Source: Planctomycetaceae bacterium
GTDB lineage: Bacteria > Planctomycetota > Phycisphaerae > Phycisphaerales > SM1A02
Direction of reading: 5' to 3'
Assembly: GCA_947492385.1 (NCBI GenBank)
Contig: CANLMX010000005.1
Coordinates: 23,184 to 87,183, forward strand
DNA length: 64,000 nucleotides
Both the position numbers and the translations under genes were made by a program. Under the pieces are notes generated by a model that saw only the letters and a program-made list of their open reading frames with translations, did no database searches and was not told the DNA's origin. Of this stretch, positions 34,819 through 41,190 are shown in pieces; position 1 is the first letter of the stretch, and every line of letters starts with the position of its first letter.

Positions 34819-36369
34819 TCAGGCCGGCGCGCGGCCGCCGTCAGCGATCGCATCGCATCGCGAGCGCATCTCGCGCAGCGTCACGTCGACCGCCGAGAGG
34901 AACTCGGCCATGGCATCGGCGCCCGCCCGCAGTTCGCGCAACTCCGCACCGGCCGTCTCCGCGGCCTCGGCGGCCGCGTCGCCCTGTGCCGCGATCGCGT
35001 CGAGCGCCGGCATCACCGACGCCATCCGCTGGATCCCCTCGGCCATGTTGCCCTGGAGCCGTGCCGAGCGCGCGCTCGCCTCCTCGGCGGCGCGGGCGAA
35101 GTCCTCGGTCGCGCCGCCGCCTGCCGCGAGCGCGGCATGCAGCGCCTGCACGTTGCGCTCGATCTCCATGCTGTTGGCGGCCGCCTGTTGCGCCAGCCGG
35201 CGGATCTCGCCCGCCACCACGGCGAACCCGCGCCCGGCCTCGCCCGCCTGAGCGGCCTCGATCTCGGCATTCAGGCTGAGCACGGCCGATCGATTGGCGA
35301 TCTGCACCATCGCGTCGAGCGCGGCGTCGACTGTCTCGGCGCGCCGGCGCATCTCGTCAAGGTGTCTCACGAGCTCGCGCCCGCGCACGATCACGGCCTG
35401 CACGCCCGCGTCGATCTGCGACACCTCGCCGAGCGCTCCCGTGCCGCAATCGACCGCGGCGCGGGCGTCCGATGCCGCGTTGCGTGCTGCATCCGAGGCG
35501 CGGCGCGCGGCCCCCAGTGCGTCGAGCGAGGCACCGATGCCGCGACCGGCGCGATCGGCGAGCTCGGCGCCGGCGGCCATGCGCGCCGGGAGCCGGCTCT
35601 CGACGCGACCGGCGGACTGGGCGATCGACGCGGACGCCCCGTGCAGCGCGGCGGCGGAAGCGCGTTCGCGCGCCGCGATGTCGGCTTCGTCCCGCAGGCG
35701 GCGCGCACGCTCCGCGCGGGTCCGTGACGCGGCGGACCATGCGACGACGGCCGCGCCCGCGAGGCACGCGAGCCCCACGGGACCGGCGACGTCGGTCGCG
35801 GCCTTTGAGGCCTCGGTGTCGATGCTCGCGGCGTCGAGGTCGATGCCCACCACCAGGCGCACGCGGCCCGACGCATCGGCGAGCGGCGCGAAGCCGCTGT
35901 AGAAGGATCCGTAGGAATCGACGTACGCGAACGACAGCGGTTGCGACCAGTCGATGGCCGAAACCTCGCGTTCGCTGAACTTCATGGGCTCGCCGATCCC
36001 GGACTTGTCCGGGCCCGGCTCCTCGGCGTCCACCACGTAGGCCATGCCGGAGCGGCTGCCCGTGTCCGGTGCGAGCGTGAACACGAAGCGCACCGGCGCA
36101 CCGGCCGCGCGCCATGCGTCGCGCAGCTCGCGCATCCGCGCCTCGATGCGCGCGTAGTCGTCGCCGTTCTGGTCGCGCGCGGCCAGCGCGCGGTCGTTCG
36201 CGTCGGGGTCGACCTCCTGCGTGGCCGTGCGCGCGTAGGCGATGGCCTCGCGCCCGAGGTTCGCCCGCAGCCGCGCGGCCACGGTGGCGTGCGCCGACCA
36301 CCACGATGCGGCGGTGACGCATGCGCCGGCTCCGAGCGCGATGAGGGTCGGTCCGACGGTGGGGTGCAC
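34819..36369 (-). CDS. Methyl-accepting chemotaxis-like transducer
   Basis: A 516-residue protein with an N-terminal membrane anchor (IALGAGACVTAASWW), an extracytoplasmic region of about 150 residues (VRFVFTLAPDTG, FAYVDSYGSFYSGFAPL, resembling a Cache/PAS-like sensor), a second membrane segment (VGLACLAGAAVVAW) and a cytoplasmic coiled coil. The MCP hairpin tip is AEIEAAQAGEAGRGFAVVAGEIRRLA. No clear HAMP domain is seen. No che genes are nearby. The start is a GTG, with TACGAT ending 6 nt before it. The methylation-helix region looks shorter than in classic MCPs, so it may signal to a non-motility Che-like pathway. Confidence 0.8.
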   Translation of the reverse strand: MHPTVGPTLIALGAGACVTAASWWSAHATVAARLRANLGREAIAYARTATQEVDPDANDRALAARDQNGDDYARIEARMRELRDAWRAAGAPVRFVFTLAPDTGSRSGMAYVVDAEEPGPDKSGIGEPMKFSEREVSAIDWSQPLSFAYVDSYGSFYSGFAPLADASGRVRLVVGIDLDAASIDTEASKAATDVAGPVGLACLAGAAVVAWSAASRTRAERARRLRDEADIAARERASAAALHGASASIAQSAGRVESRLPARMAAGAELADRAGRGIGASLDALGAARRASDAARNAASDARAAVDCGTGALGEVSQIDAGVQAVIVRGRELVRHLDEMRRRAETVDAALDAMVQIANRSAVLSLNAEIEAAQAGEAGRGFAVVAGEIRRLAQQAAANSMEIERNVQALHAALAAGGGATEDFARAAEEASARSARLQGNMAEGIQRMASVMPALDAIAAQGDAAAEAAETAGAELRELRAGADAMAEFLSAVDVTLREMRSRCDAIADGGRAPA

Positions 36370-36375
36370 GCGCGC

Positions 36376-36381
36376 ATCGTA
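36376..36381 (-). promoter_or_regulatory. -10-like box TACGAT of the MCP-like gene
   Basis: TACGAT on the minus strand ends 6 nt before the GTG at 36369. It supports a GTG-initiated leaderless transcript. Confidence 0.45.
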
Positions 36382-36395
36382 GGGCGCGCGACTCC

Positions 36396-36401
36396 TACAC
36401 T
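36396..36401 (+). promoter_or_regulatory. -10-like box TACACT of the small ORF at 36408
   Basis: TACACT ends 6 nt before the ATG at 36408 and lies back-to-back with the TACGAT of the divergent MCP-like gene. Confidence 0.4.
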
Positions 36402-36407
36402 GCGGCG

Positions 36408-36641
36408 ATGCATCCGGGCGTAGAAGGTGAACCGACGGCCGCGGCGCAGGACCTGCTGGTCCGGGCGCTCGCGCTGCGCCGGCACTGGCGGCCGGCGGCG
36501 GCGCTCGCCGCGGTGATGGCGTACCTGGCGGGCATCATCGAGGGCGCCGACCCCATACAGCAGGATGGGCGCACGGACGTCACGGTGCGCGAGATGCTCG
36601 AGCGCGCGCACCCGGGCACGATCCCCGCGACGGCCTACTGA
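36408..36641 (+). CDS. Small hypothetical protein
   Basis: A 77-residue protein of unknown function, soluble and largely helical (QDLLVRALALRRHW, AALAAVMAYLAGIIEG, REMLERAHPG). It has its own leaderless-type promoter box and ends 39 nt before mscL, which has its own leader and ribosome-binding site. The length and predicted helices make it plausible as a real gene, but there is no family match I can name. Confidence 0.5.
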   Translation: MHPGVEGEPTAAAQDLLVRALALRRHWRPAAALAAVMAYLAGIIEGADPIQQDGRTDVTVREMLERAHPGTIPATAY

Positions 36642-36648
36642 GCGCCGC

Positions 36649-36654
36649 TATCCT
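36649..36654 (+). promoter_or_regulatory. -10 box TATCCT of mscL
   Basis: TATCCT lies 26 nt before the mscL ATG. The leader contains GGAGG, a strong ribosome-binding site, so mscL is leadered. Confidence 0.45.
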
Positions 36655-36680
36655 CCGCGCCCACACGGAGGATACGCAGC

Positions 36681-37109
36681 ATGGGCTTCATCAAGGAATT
36701 CACCGACTTCGCCGTCAAGGGCAACGCACTGGACCTGGCGGTCGGCGTGATCATCGGCGCGGCATTCGGCAAGGTCGTCAACTCGATCGTGACCGACATC
36801 TTCATGCCGCCCCTCGGCTGGGCCATCGGCGGCGTGAACTTCAACGAGCTGCAGTGGATCATCCGTCCGGCCGTCGAGGCCAAGGACGGCGTGGCCGCCC
36901 AGGCCGCGGTCGCCATCAAGTACGGGGCGTTCATCGACACGGTGATCCAGTTCCTGATCATCGCGTTCAGCGTCTTCGTCGCGATCAAGTTCCTGAACAA
37001 GCTCACGTCGCTGCGCGACCTCGAAGATCTGAAGAAGCTCTCGGAGATCGCGACCAAGGCGACAGACCGCGTGGCGGGCGCCACCGGGCTCGGCGACGGG
37101 AAGAAGTGA
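36681..37109 (+). CDS. mscL: Large-conductance mechanosensitive channel MscL
   Basis: A 142-residue osmotic safety valve of normal length. TM1 is in LDLAVGVIIGAAFGKVVNSIV, preceded by the amphipathic FIKEFTDFAVKGN. TM2 is FIDTVIQFLIIAFSVFVAIK. The C-terminal helix bundle follows (LRDLEDLKKLSEIATKA). The periplasmic loop is of usual size. It has an optimal GGAGG ribosome-binding site. Confidence 0.97.
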   Translation: MGFIKEFTDFAVKGNALDLAVGVIIGAAFGKVVNSIVTDIFMPPLGWAIGGVNFNELQWIIRPAVEAKDGVAAQAAVAIKYGAFIDTVIQFLIIAFSVFVAIKFLNKLTSLRDLEDLKKLSEIATKATDRVAGATGLGDGKK

Positions 37110-37142
37110 CGCCTCGGCGCGGGCGCGTCCCGTGCCCGCCGT

Positions 37143-38582
37143 TCAGCCCACGCGCCAGCTGACGTACCGCAGGTCGAGGTATTCCTCGATCCCCTGGCGG
37201 CCGCCCTCGCGGCCGAGTCCGCTGTGCTTCACGCCGCCGAAGGGTGCCTGCGCGGTGGCCGGCAGTGCGTCATTGACCCCGACGATCCCGTACTGCAGCT
37301 CCTCGGTCATCCGCACGATCCGGGCGCCGTCGCGGGTGAATACGTACGCCGCGAGCCCGTAGGGCGTGTCGTTGGCGATCCGCAGCGCGTCGGCCTCGTG
37401 GTCGAACGCGCACACGGGTGCGACCGGACCGAAGGTCTCTTCCCGGAAGCAGCGCATCGCGGGCGTGACGCCCACGAGCACGGTGGGCTGCATGAAGCGG
37501 TCGGCGCATCCAGCGACCGCGGCGCGCGCGCCGCCGGTCGTGGCGCGCGCGCCGAGCGCACGCGCGTCGGCGACGTGCGCCTCGGCCTTGCGCAGTCCCG
37601 CGTCGTCGATGAGCGGCCCGATCTGCGTGCCTGCCGCGCGCCCGTCGCCCACCTTCAGCGCGGCCACCGCGGCGGTCAGTCGGTCCACGAATGCGTCGTG
37701 CACGCCGCGCTGCACCAGGAAGCGGTTGGCGCACACGCACGTCTGCCCCGCGTTGCGGAACTTGCTCGCCATGGCGCCCGCGACCGCGGCATCGAGGTCC
37801 GCGTCATCGAACACGATGAAGGGTGCATGGCCGCCCAGTTCGAGCGACATGCGCACCACCTGCTCCGCGCTCTGGCGGAGCAGGATGCGGCCGACCTCGG
37901 TGCTGCCGGTGAAGCTGACGTGGCGCACATGCAGGGTGTCGAGGAACGCCGACGCGATCGCCGGAGCGTCTGTGCCCGGAACCACGTTGAGGACGCCTGC
38001 TGGCAGGCCGGCCTCTCCGGCGAGCGCGGCGATGGCCAGCGCCGAGAGCGGCGTCTGCTCGGCGGGCTTCACCACCTGCGTGCAGCCGGCCGCAAGTGCG
38101 GGACCCATCTTGCGCGTCACCATGGCGATGGGAAAGTTCCACGGGGTGATGGCCGCTGCGACACCGCATGGGCGTCGCAGCACCAGCAGCCGCTTCGCCG
38201 GGTCGGACGCGGGGATCGTCTCGCCGTAGACGCGCTTGCCTTCCTCGGCGTACCACTCGAGGAAGCTGGCCGCGTAGGACACCTCGGTGCGCGCCTCGGC
38301 CAGGGGCTTGCCGCACTCCTGGCTGCAGAGGTCGGCCAGGCGCTCGGCGTCGCGGTGCATGAGTTCCGCAATGCGGCGCAGGTGCCGCGCCCGTTCGATG
38401 GCGGCCAGCGACTTCCACGCGGGGAATGCGCGTGCGGCCGCATCCACGGCCGCCCGCGCGTCGCCCGCGCCGCCTTCGGCAACCTGCGCGACGATTGCGT
38501 CGGTGGCCGGGTTGCGGACGGCGAAGGTGCGCCCGTCGCGTGCGGGCACGAAGGCGCCATCGATGAAGCATGCGGTGTGCAT
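37143..38582 (-). CDS. NAD(P)-dependent aldehyde dehydrogenase, succinate-semialdehyde dehydrogenase type
   Basis: A 479-residue aldehyde dehydrogenase. The catalytic Glu is in SLELGGHAPFIVFDDA and the catalytic Cys in NAGQTCVCANRF. The NAD loop is FTGSTEVGRILL. TPWNFPIAMVTRKMGPALAAG is typical of the GabD/SSADH group. Length fits that group (480-490). The ATG at 38582 gives the family N-terminus; upstream frame is Arg/Pro filler. It lies 28 nt after the STAS gene on the same strand, so they probably share a transcript. Substrate specificity cannot be fixed from sequence. Confidence 0.88.
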   Translation of the reverse strand: MHTACFIDGAFVPARDGRTFAVRNPATDAIVAQVAEGGAGDARAAVDAAARAFPAWKSLAAIERARHLRRIAELMHRDAERLADLCSQECGKPLAEARTEVSYAASFLEWYAEEGKRVYGETIPASDPAKRLLVLRRPCGVAAAITPWNFPIAMVTRKMGPALAAGCTQVVKPAEQTPLSALAIAALAGEAGLPAGVLNVVPGTDAPAIASAFLDTLHVRHVSFTGSTEVGRILLRQSAEQVVRMSLELGGHAPFIVFDDADLDAAVAGAMASKFRNAGQTCVCANRFLVQRGVHDAFVDRLTAAVAALKVGDGRAAGTQIGPLIDDAGLRKAEAHVADARALGARATTGGARAAVAGCADRFMQPTVLVGVTPAMRCFREETFGPVAPVCAFDHEADALRIANDTPYGLAAYVFTRDGARIVRMTEELQYGIVGVNDALPATAQAPFGGVKHSGLGREGGRQGIEEYLDLRYVSWRVG

Positions 38583-38610
38583 CGGGGGTTCCGTCGGGTT
38601 GCGGACGGCT

Positions 38611-38958
38611 TCAGGTCCGCAGGTGGCCGTGCGCGGCCTCGAGGTCCGGTGCAATCGGCATGACGGCGTCCAGGCGGGCGGTGCGGAGCGCGGTTGCGAC
38701 GATCTCGGTCGGCGAGAGCAGGATCACCTTGTGCCTGCCTGCGGCGAGCGTCCGTGCGACCTGCACCAGCATGCCCATCCCGAGGGATGCCATGAACGGG
38801 ACCTGCGACATGTCGACGATCGCATGCGTCCGCCTGCTTGCGGTGGACGCGGTGAACCGCAGCTCGATGGCCCCGACGCCGGCGAGATCGAGGGGCCCGA
38901 CGATCCGGACGTGCGAGTGGCCTTCGGCCAGGTCAACGATCTCGAGTGTGGTGGGCAT
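38611..38958 (-). CDS. STAS-domain protein (anti-sigma factor antagonist-like)
   Basis: A 115-residue single STAS domain. Family features are the opening strands (HSHVRIVGPLDLAG), HAIVDMSQVPFMASLGMGML with a serine at the place of the phosphorylated residue of SpoIIAA, and a C-terminal helix. It should bind a serine kinase/anti-sigma partner when unphosphorylated. No RsbW-like kinase or sigma factor is adjacent. It precedes the aldehyde dehydrogenase in a probable two-gene unit. Confidence 0.82.
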   Translation of the reverse strand: MPTTLEIVDLAEGHSHVRIVGPLDLAGVGAIELRFTASTASRRTHAIVDMSQVPFMASLGMGMLVQVARTLAAGRHKVILLSPTEIVATALRTARLDAVMPIAPDLEAAHGHLRT

Positions 38959-39343
38959 GCGTGTTTCGGGCCGACGGGGGCGCCGTGCAACCCGGCCCCG
39001 AGAGGCTACCCATCCCTGCCCGGATCACGCGCGGGTGGTCGTCATGCCTCCCGGTACGGGTGGTTTCGGGGGCTTCCGAGGGCAGAGGGCGTCGAAGGGC
39101 GAGAAGTCCGGCAGCCGGGTGGAGAGAGGCCGTCCGCGGACCAGGGGCCCCGCGCGCAGCGAAGGGTGCGGCGGGACTTCGACGTGCCCCGCGTCGGCGG
39201 GAAATCGGGATCTTTCGCACTCGCCCTGATGGCCTCGGGGCGTGCATGGCGTTTCGACAGGGAGACGCCTGCCGGTCGTAAGTTCTGCCGGAGGCCGTCG
39301 AAGTCGTTCAGCATTGCCCGAAAAGGGCATCGAGTCCACCTCC
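38959..39343. other. 385-nt intergenic region between STAS and PEP-CTERM genes
   Basis: No convincing gene is seen. It must hold the promoters of the divergent STAS unit and the PEP-CTERM gene. A TAAGTT box at 39279-39284 could serve the latter with a leader of about 53 nt. A short hairpin TGCCC/GGGCA around GAAAA lies near 39314-39328. Confidence 0.5.
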
Positions 39344-39907
39344 ATGACATCCCGAATTGCCTGCCTGACCGTCGCTGTCGCCTGCGTTTCAGCCTCGGCC
39401 GACGCCGCGCTGACCCTGTCGAACTTCCAGATCACCTCTTCTCGCATTTCGTTCGACCTGACCGGCACCGTCACCGCGCAGCAGGCGGGCAGTAACGAGA
39501 TCCGCATCGTTGATAACGCGGACGACTTCTCTACGCTCCAGGGACTGACCCCGTGGACCGCCACCGACCGCTTCCTGGATTCGTACACCGGTCCTTCGTT
39601 CTCGATCGGCAGCGCCAGCCTCTACCGCGTCGACACCCGCCGCTTCGGCTCGGGGAGCAGCATGATCATGTTCTTCAACAGTGCGTTCGTGCAGGGCGCC
39701 TCGGTCAGCGGCACGTTCTCGTTCGACGCCCCCGCAGCAGGCGGCTTCAGCGGTAGCCTCCCGGCGCAGCAGTTCATCAACCTCGCGGGCCGCCAGTTCA
39801 AGGCCGGCATCAATAACGTCGCGTTCGCGACCAACCTGCCCGCGCCGGGCGCCATCGCCGTCCTCGGCATGACGGGCCTTCTCGGCAACCGTCGCCGCCG
39901 AGCCTGA
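39344..39907 (+). CDS. PEP-CTERM sorting-tag protein (small)
   Basis: A 187-residue exported protein. The signal peptide is TSRIACLTVAVACVSASADA. The body is beta-rich (ISFDLTGTVTAQQAG, SGTFSFDAPAAGGF). The C-terminus is a compact PEP-CTERM tag: LPAPGA, a short hydrophobic helix (IAVLGMTGLLG) and NRRRRA. It is therefore a second probable substrate for the exosortase at 51.4 kb. The ATG at 39344 is right before the signal peptide. A strong terminator follows. Confidence 0.82.
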   Translation: MTSRIACLTVAVACVSASADAALTLSNFQITSSRISFDLTGTVTAQQAGSNEIRIVDNADDFSTLQGLTPWTATDRFLDSYTGPSFSIGSASLYRVDTRRFGSGSSMIMFFNSAFVQGASVSGTFSFDAPAAGGFSGSLPAQQFINLAGRQFKAGINNVAFATNLPAPGAIAVLGMTGLLGNRRRRA

Positions 39908-39934
39908 ACCGATCGCGCTCTAATCGCCATTCGA

Positions 39935-39974
39935 CGGGCCGCGCATCGGGCGATGCGCGGCCCGTTCGCGTTTT
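39935..39974 (+). terminator. Rho-independent terminator after the PEP-CTERM gene
   Basis: CGGGCCGCGCATCG (39935-39948) and CGATGCGCGGCCCG (39951-39964) are a perfect 14-bp palindrome with only GG between them. TTCGCGTTTT follows. It lies 28 nt after the stop at 39907. Confidence 0.85.
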
Positions 39975-40007
39975 GCGGCGGGTGGCAAGGAGCGAGCGAT
40001 CCAGCAC

Positions 40008-40376
40008 ATGACTCGCACGAGCTTCTGGCACCCGGATGGCCGTCCGATGAGTGCCCAACAGTTCATGGAACTTCTGTTTGGCCGCCTGCCCGAGTTCTTC
40101 CGTAACGAGGGCGAGCTGAGGACAATCTGGAGCTCGCCGGACACTCGTCGGCGTCTGCTGGATGGGCTTACCGAGAAGGGATTTGGTCGGCAGCAATTGG
40201 CAGAGATGCAGAGGATCATCGACGCTGAGTCGAGCGATCCTTTCGACGCGCCAGTGGTGATGCCGGTCCCGTTGGCGCGGCAGCACCGGTGGTGTCGTCA
40301 GTCTTCGTCCCTGACCGTAAAGAACCGTCCCCAGCAACCGAAGCTGCTGGGGACGGTTCTTGACGGAGTTCGTTGA
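40008..40376 (+). pseudogene. Remnant of type I restriction enzyme R subunit (HsdR C-terminal domain)
   Basis: The frame encodes FWHPDGRPMSAQQFMELLFG, then LPEFFRNEGELRTIW, DTRRRLLDGLTEKGFG and LQ/MQRIIDAESSDPFD-type sequence. This pattern matches the C-terminal EcoEI_R_C domain (PF08463) of HsdR proteins. Only about 85 residues match, out of roughly 800-1000 for HsdR, and the reading frame then runs into a palindrome and ends, so this is a decayed fragment. Base composition is visibly lower in GC than the neighbours. No hsdM or hsdS is nearby. It lies next to a tRNA gene. Confidence 0.72.
40321..40362. repeat. Perfect 17-bp palindromic element (REP-like)
   Basis: AAGAACCGTCCCCAGCA (40321-40337) and its exact reverse complement (40346-40362) flank the 8-nt loop ACCGAAGC. 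It is AT-richer than its surroundings and lies in the tail of the HsdR remnant. The GGGGACGGTTCTT core is reminiscent of repetitive extragenic palindromes mobilised by Y1-type (REP-associated tyrosine) transposases. It could alternatively act as a terminator. Confidence 0.7.
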
Positions 40377-40429
40377 CGACTCAGGCGAACTCGTGACTGT
40401 CGGAGGTGATCGTGGAGATCACCATCTAG

Positions 40430-40502
40430 TGGACCTGATCGGGCTCGAACCGACAACCTCTTCCATGCCATGGAAGCGCTCTTCCAATTGAGCTACAGGC
40501 CC
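40430..40502 (-). tRNA. tRNA-Ala (GGC)
   Basis: The 73-nt cloverleaf is complete on the minus strand. The acceptor stem GGGCCTG pairs with CAGGTCC and includes the G3:U70 pair that defines alanine tRNAs. The D arm is AGCTCAATTGGAAGAGC. The anticodon arm CTTCC-ATGGCAT-GGAAG has anticodon GGC. The T arm is GTCGG-TTCGAGC-CCGAT. The discriminator is A and CCA is not encoded. A weak 7-bp hairpin (GGTGATC/GATCACC, 40405-40423) follows its 3' end. Confidence 0.95.
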
Positions 40503-40575
40503 GCTGTTGGCCGCGCGCGGCATGGGCCGCGCGCGAGGAAGAACGTGGGAATGTACCTCGCGCCCCGATGACGCA

Positions 40576-40610
40576 CAAGCGCCGCGCGCGGATGCCGCGC
40601 GCGGCGCTTG
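40576..40610 (-). terminator. 16-bp GC-rich hairpin downstream of trxA
   Basis: CAAGCGCCGCGCGCGG (40576-40591) and CCGCGCGCGGCGCTTG (40595-40610) are exact complements with a 3-nt loop. It lies 64 nt after the trxA stop and before the tRNA on the same strand. There is no U tract, so it may terminate inefficiently or act as a processing or stabilising hairpin. Confidence 0.55.
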
Positions 40611-40674
40611 GATCAATAACCATCGCGATGGTCGCGCGGCAGCCGCATCGGCGCGCGGTGCTGCGCGCCTTGAC

Positions 40675-41004
40675 TCACTGCGCGCCCGAGATCGCGTTCA
40701 CGTAGTCGGCCTTCGGGCGGATGCCCACCCACTTGCCGACGGGCTGGCCGTTCTTGAACAGGATCACCGTGGGGATCGACTGGATGCCCAGGCCGGCCGC
40801 GATCTCCTGCGCGGCGTCGATGTCGAGCTTGCCGACCTTCGCCTTGCCCTTGACCTCGGTGGCTACCTGGTCGATGGTCGGGCCGAGCATGCGGCACGGG
40901 CCGCACCATTCGGCCCAGAAGTCGACGAGCACCGGGACGCTCGAATCGAGGACCTCGGACTTGAAGTTCGCGCTGGTGATCGTGAGGGTGTCTGCGCCTG
41001 CCAT
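40675..41004 (-). CDS. trxA: Thioredoxin
   Basis: A 109-residue cytoplasmic disulfide reductase. The active site is WCGPC (cysteines 34 and 37) in VDFWAEWCGPCRML. The cis-proline is in IQSIPTVILFKNG, and the C-terminal helix follows. Length is exactly that of TrxA. The ATG at 41004 gives the standard N-terminus; the frame is open further upstream. It is divergent from the FHA-GAF-HD-GYP gene. Confidence 0.96.
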   Translation of the reverse strand: MAGADTLTITSANFKSEVLDSSVPVLVDFWAEWCGPCRMLGPTIDQVATEVKGKAKVGKLDIDAAQEIAAGLGIQSIPTVILFKNGQPVGKWVGIRPKADYVNAISGAQ

Positions 41005-41190
41005 GGTGTTCGATGCTCCCGAACGGTTGGGGTGCGTGCGGCCGAGCCCGGGAAGGCCGGCCACGGTTGCGAGCCATGCCAGCGTCCTCGGGTTCCCGTA
41101 ACGGTGGCCTCCAGGCCATGTCCGGGACAGAAATGGTATCCCCGATCAATTTCCTGCAGATCGCGGGAAAGTCAGCCCCTCTGCATGCCG

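Noticed and set aside
33255..34853. Upstream extension of the GH57-like frame through fumC
   Set aside because: It is out of frame with fumC and Arg/Pro-rich, and the signal peptide begins at 33254.
40502..40560. GC palindromes beside the tRNA considered as CRISPR or att repeats
   Set aside because: There are no regularly spaced repeats, and no second copy of the tRNA 3' end is seen nearby.
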